In this document: one piece after another, positions 61,567 to 64,000 of the stretch
Position numbering within the stretch: position 1 is the stretch's first letter
Layout: the number at the start of each line of letters is the position of its first letter
Assembly: GCA_012729055.1 (NCBI GenBank)
Contig: JAAYDW010000050.1
Coordinates: forward strand, 1 to 64,000
Direction: 5' to 3'
Origin: Deltaproteobacteria bacterium
Lineage (GTDB): Bacteria; Desulfobacterota; Syntrophia; Syntrophales; Smithellaceae
DNA length: 64,000 nt
The notes under the pieces: model-generated
Database searches by the model: none
The model's input: only the letters and a program-made list of their open reading frames with translations
What the model was told of the DNA's origin: nothing
Program-made: the position numbers and the translations under genes

Positions 61567-61661
61567 TCCGTTTTCCGGGGAAACCGGGCGAAAACGCCGG
61601 CACCATTCTCTTTTGCATACAGTCTTTCCGGACCGAGTGGTCCGCCTGCAGGAACTGCGTC

Positions 61662-61690
61662 TTGACTTATGATACCTCGTTTTCTATACT
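61662..61690 (+). promoter_or_regulatory. Promoter of the PAS histidine kinase
   Basis: TTGACT, 17 nt, TATACT: five of six matches in each hexamer. It gives a leader of about 125 nt. Confidence 0.75.
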
Positions 61691-61764
61691 GATGTCGAAA
61701 CGATAAGCCGGGCTCCGGCCGGTCGGCATCCCGGACATACGGGGAAGCTCAACGCCTGCCTCGC

Positions 61765-61796
61765 TTCCGGTAAGAAAGATGGTCTTTTCCGGTAAG
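61765..61796 (+). repeat. Direct repeat in the kinase leader
   Basis: TTCCGGTAAG occurs at 61765-61774 and 61787-61796, 22 nt apart (two helical turns) and 25 nt before the GTG. Possible binding site or chance. Confidence 0.5.
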
Positions 61797-61821
61797 CAGG
61801 CCGGATGACAGCGGAGAAACT

Positions 61822-63894
61822 GTGAAAAAAACAGGTCGTTCCATCACCGGCACATTGTCTGTCGTGACGGCGGTCATCGCGCTGCTTTCCTTTGTCTTGA
61901 TCCCCACCCTATATTTTGTTTTCGCTTATCAGCAACTGTCCGGCCTTGCGAACACGGAGGCGGAAATTTCCGCCCGTGCCCTGGAAAGACGGATTGCCGG
62001 CCATCCCGCGTCCTGGCGTCTTGAAGCCACACGGTTGCAGGACATGCTGGAGCGCCGCCTGGATTCCACACAGCCGGAAAACCGGACGATTCTTGATTTG
62101 CAGGGAAGCGTGATCGCCGAAGTTCGAAATCCGCTTAAGCCTCCCACGGTGAAATTTCAGAAAGTAATTTACGATTCGGGAAGCGCGGTGGCGTTCATCG
62201 AAATTGAAGAGTCGCTGGCCCCCATTGCCTCCCGCACCGCCGTGGTTGCGCTGTTTGCGGCGGGACTTTCCGCCTTGTTGTTTGCGGCGGTTTATTTTCT
62301 TTCCCTGCGGTTGCAGAGGGCGAAAGGCAGCGCAGCCCGCGACTCCCATGACGCATCCACGCCGTCGATCAGTCCGGTGCATGATCTGGCCGAACGCCGG
62401 CGCAGCGACGAAGCCCTCCGGGAAAGCGAGAACAAGTACCGTCTGCTGACCGAGAAAATGACGGACATCGTATGGACGGCGGACATGAACTTGAAGACGA
62501 CCTATGTGACGCCTTCAGTCGAGGCGGCCCTGGGATATACCCAGGAAGAGCGGATGGCGCAGAGCGTGGATGAACAGTTTACACCGGAATCGCTGGCATA
62601 CGGCCTGGAGGCCATGGCGCGGGAACTTGCCCTTGAAAAGGAGGCAGGGGCGGATCCTGCAAGAAAAGCAACGCTGCTTTTGGAGTATTACCACAAGGAC
62701 GGCTCGACCCGCTGGATGGAGACGATCATCACCGGCCTGCGGGATGAACAGGGAAAACTGGTCGGTCTGCACGGCGTGTCCCGCGACGTTACGCAGCGTA
62801 AGCTGGCGGAAGATGCGCTCCGGGCCAGTGAGGAGCGTTTTAAGTCCATCGTGTCCACGAGCCAGGAATGGATCTGGGCCATGGATTTATCCGGACGCCG
62901 CACATACTGCAACGCCGCCGTGGAGACGATTCTGGGGTACCGTCCCGAGGACACCCTGAAATCGGGCTGGTCGCAGCGGCACCTGCATGAAGAGGACGCG
63001 AAACAAGCCGGGGAGATATTCGATCGCTGCATTCGGGAGAAGAAGGGCTGGACGGGGGTTGTTTGGCGGTGGAAGCATCGGGACGGGACGTTTCGGCATC
63101 TGGAAAGCAATGCCGTCCCGGTTCTGGACCGGTCGGGCCAGCCGGTCGGATTTCAGGGCGCCGACCGGGACATCACCGACCGCATCCGGGCCGAGGAGTT
63201 GACGCGGCAATCGGAGGAAAAATTCCGCAAAGTGTTCATGGCGTCGCCGGACTGCATGGTCATCACGCGCCTCCACGATGGCCTGATTATGGACGTCAAT
63301 GCCGGCTTCGAGAAAATCACCGGCTGGCCGGCCGGTCTGGCGATGGGAAGAACCTCGCTGGACCTTCGCTTCTGGCATCAGCCGGCCGACCGGCAGGCGA
63401 TGATCCAAACACTGACGGCAGGCGAGGATGTTCTGCACCGGGAATTTCAGTTCCGGCGGAAAGACGGCGAAGTACGCATCGGGGCATACGGAGCGCGGAC
63501 ACTCCGGCTCGCCGGCGAAGACTGCCTGATCTTCCATATGCAGGACATTACGGACCGCAGGCGGATGGAAGAGGAGCGTCAGATTCTCGAACAGCGGCTT
63601 TTTCAGGCGCAGAAGATGGATGCCATCGGACAACTGGCCGGCGGCGTCGCTCATGACTTCAACAACATGCTGGGAGTCATCATCGGAAATACGGAAATCG
63701 CATTGGATCATGACGTTACCGTGCCGTCGCTCTGCGCCGCGCTTAAGGACGTCCGAAATGCCGCGCAGCGCTCCGCGGATCTGACCCGTCAGCTGCTGGC
63801 GTTTGCCCGCAAGCAGACCATCCGCCCTCAAGTGCTGGACCTGAACGTCACTGTGACGGGTATGCTCAAAATGCTGCATGTTAGCAGCAAATAG
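61822..63894 (+). CDS. Truncated PAS-domain histidine kinase
   Basis: 690 aa membrane sensor. Two TM helices (about 12-35 and 135-160) flank a periplasmic part. Three PAS/PAC domains follow (about 200-335, 335-450, 465-580). HisKA has GQLAGGVAHDFNNMLGVIIG with the phospho-acceptor His. The frame stops at 63894 within the linker (MLKMLHVSSK), where the ATPase domain should begin; HATPase and any receiver are missing. The last residues probably come from an inserted element. GTG start behind GCGGAG. Not functional as a kinase unless completed in trans. Confidence 0.88.
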   Translation: MKKTGRSITGTLSVVTAVIALLSFVLIPTLYFVFAYQQLSGLANTEAEISARALERRIAGHPASWRLEATRLQDMLERRLDSTQPENRTILDLQGSVIAEVRNPLKPPTVKFQKVIYDSGSAVAFIEIEESLAPIASRTAVVALFAAGLSALLFAAVYFLSLRLQRAKGSAARDSHDASTPSISPVHDLAERRRSDEALRESENKYRLLTEKMTDIVWTADMNLKTTYVTPSVEAALGYTQEERMAQSVDEQFTPESLAYGLEAMARELALEKEAGADPARKATLLLEYYHKDGSTRWMETIITGLRDEQGKLVGLHGVSRDVTQRKLAEDALRASEERFKSIVSTSQEWIWAMDLSGRRTYCNAAVETILGYRPEDTLKSGWSQRHLHEEDAKQAGEIFDRCIREKKGWTGVVWRWKHRDGTFRHLESNAVPVLDRSGQPVGFQGADRDITDRIRAEELTRQSEEKFRKVFMASPDCMVITRLHDGLIMDVNAGFEKITGWPAGLAMGRTSLDLRFWHQPADRQAMIQTLTAGEDVLHREFQFRRKDGEVRIGAYGARTLRLAGEDCLIFHMQDITDRRRMEEERQILEQRLFQAQKMDAIGQLAGGVAHDFNNMLGVIIGNTEIALDHDVTVPSLCAALKDVRNAAQRSADLTRQLLAFARKQTIRPQVLDLNVTVTGMLKMLHVSSK

Positions 63895-64000
63895 AAAAGT
63901 CCTATTTTGTAGCACATGATATGTCCGCTTTTAACGATGTTCAAGGAAAGGGGCGGAGGGCGTAGCCCGCAGCCCCTTTCCTTCGGTTTTGGCCGCGGCG
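63879..64000 (+). mobile_element. Probable left end of an insertion sequence
   Basis: Kinase homology stops near 63878. A TG-starting sequence follows (TGTTAGCAGCAAATAG), with two related subterminal motifs (AGTCCTATTTTG and TGTCCGCTTTTA) and then a long hairpin. The layout resembles IS21-type ends. No transposase is in view, so the family is a guess. Confidence 0.5.
63945..63981. repeat. Perfect 10-bp stem hairpin near the right edge
   Basis: GGAAAGGGGC (63945-63954) pairs with GCCCCTTTCC (63972-63981), and an inner GGGC-GTA-GCCC hairpin sits inside. No T-run follows. It may insulate the element from outside transcription. Confidence 0.7.

Noticed and set aside
61630-61645. CGGACC-GAGT-GGTCCG hairpin after tRNA-Pro as its terminator
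   Set aside because: No T-run follows; may only be chance or a processing signal.
61697-61821. Kinase leader as a riboswitch
   Set aside because: No consensus of known classes (cobalamin, c-di-GMP, TPP, SAM) was recognisable.

Overview
The window reads as chromosomal DNA of a high-GC, Gram-negative anaerobe, most likely a deltaproteobacterium (Desulfobacterota, perhaps the Syntrophus/Syntrophobacter side). The evidence is the gene content: a mitochondrial/spirochaete-type EF-G next to a second EF-G-like GTPase, ferredoxin-thioredoxin reductase paired with a glutaredoxin, PyrK/PyrD class 1B, a bifunctional Rel, RecBCD, a mannose-family PTS set without IID, and cmk-rpsA-ihfB with sppA inserted. 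No rRNA, CRISPR array, prophage or integron was seen. The only mobile-element sign is at the extreme right edge. Most genes are housekeeping genes in short operons with ATGA-type overlaps, and no gene-free stretch exceeds 300 bases (largest: 289 nt before fusA and 255 nt after the tRNA).

Layout. 0.1-7 kb: a membrane HD-GYP protein converges on an operon (hypothetical, ligA, acylphosphatase, cyclic-nucleotide-domain histidine kinase). 7-9.4 kb: phosphoesterase, HIT protein, LapA-like protein and Mut7-C RNase, then mog. 9.4-18.7 kb: an EF-G-II-like GTPase, an ABC exporter with an exported transglutaminase-like protein, then an spd/mitochondrial-type EF-G behind a leader that carries an intrinsic terminator, followed by an unknown RecA-fold ATPase. 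18.7-24.4 kb: acetyltransferase, alpha/beta hydrolase with a YyaL-type thioredoxin-domain protein, DUF2845 protein and methyltransferase. 24.5-34.4 kb: recC-recB and recD, split by a reversed VKOR-DsbA fusion gene with a consensus sigma-70 promoter. 34.5-39.2 kb: PTS IIA-IIB-IIC, rimI, pyrK, pyrD and a metallo-beta-lactamase-fold hydrolase.

39.2-44.5 kb (minus strand): hemW, lepA, adk and an M48/TPR protease. 44.6-49.1 kb: cmk, rpsA, sppA, ihfB-like and a crotonase. 49.1-50.2 kb (minus): a tiny cysteine-rich sigma region 4 protein and the glutaredoxin-FTR pair. 50.3-61.6 kb: psd-pssA, rsmD-coaD, a PurF-like protein without its glutaminase cysteine, ispG-proS-rel, a cell-wall amidase, rph-rdgB and tRNA-Pro(UGG). 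61.8-64 kb: a PAS histidine kinase cut off just before its ATPase domain, where what looks like an insertion-element end begins.

No wholly new multi-gene system stands out. The best leads are the putative attenuator before the spd-type EF-G, the PurF-like protein with a dismantled glutaminase site, the redox cluster with a palindrome between divergent promoters and a cysteine-rich sigma-4 protein, the IID-less PTS, the HD-GYP domain with a ~160-residue insertion, and the transposon-interrupted kinase. All identifications are from reading the sequence; no database search was run.
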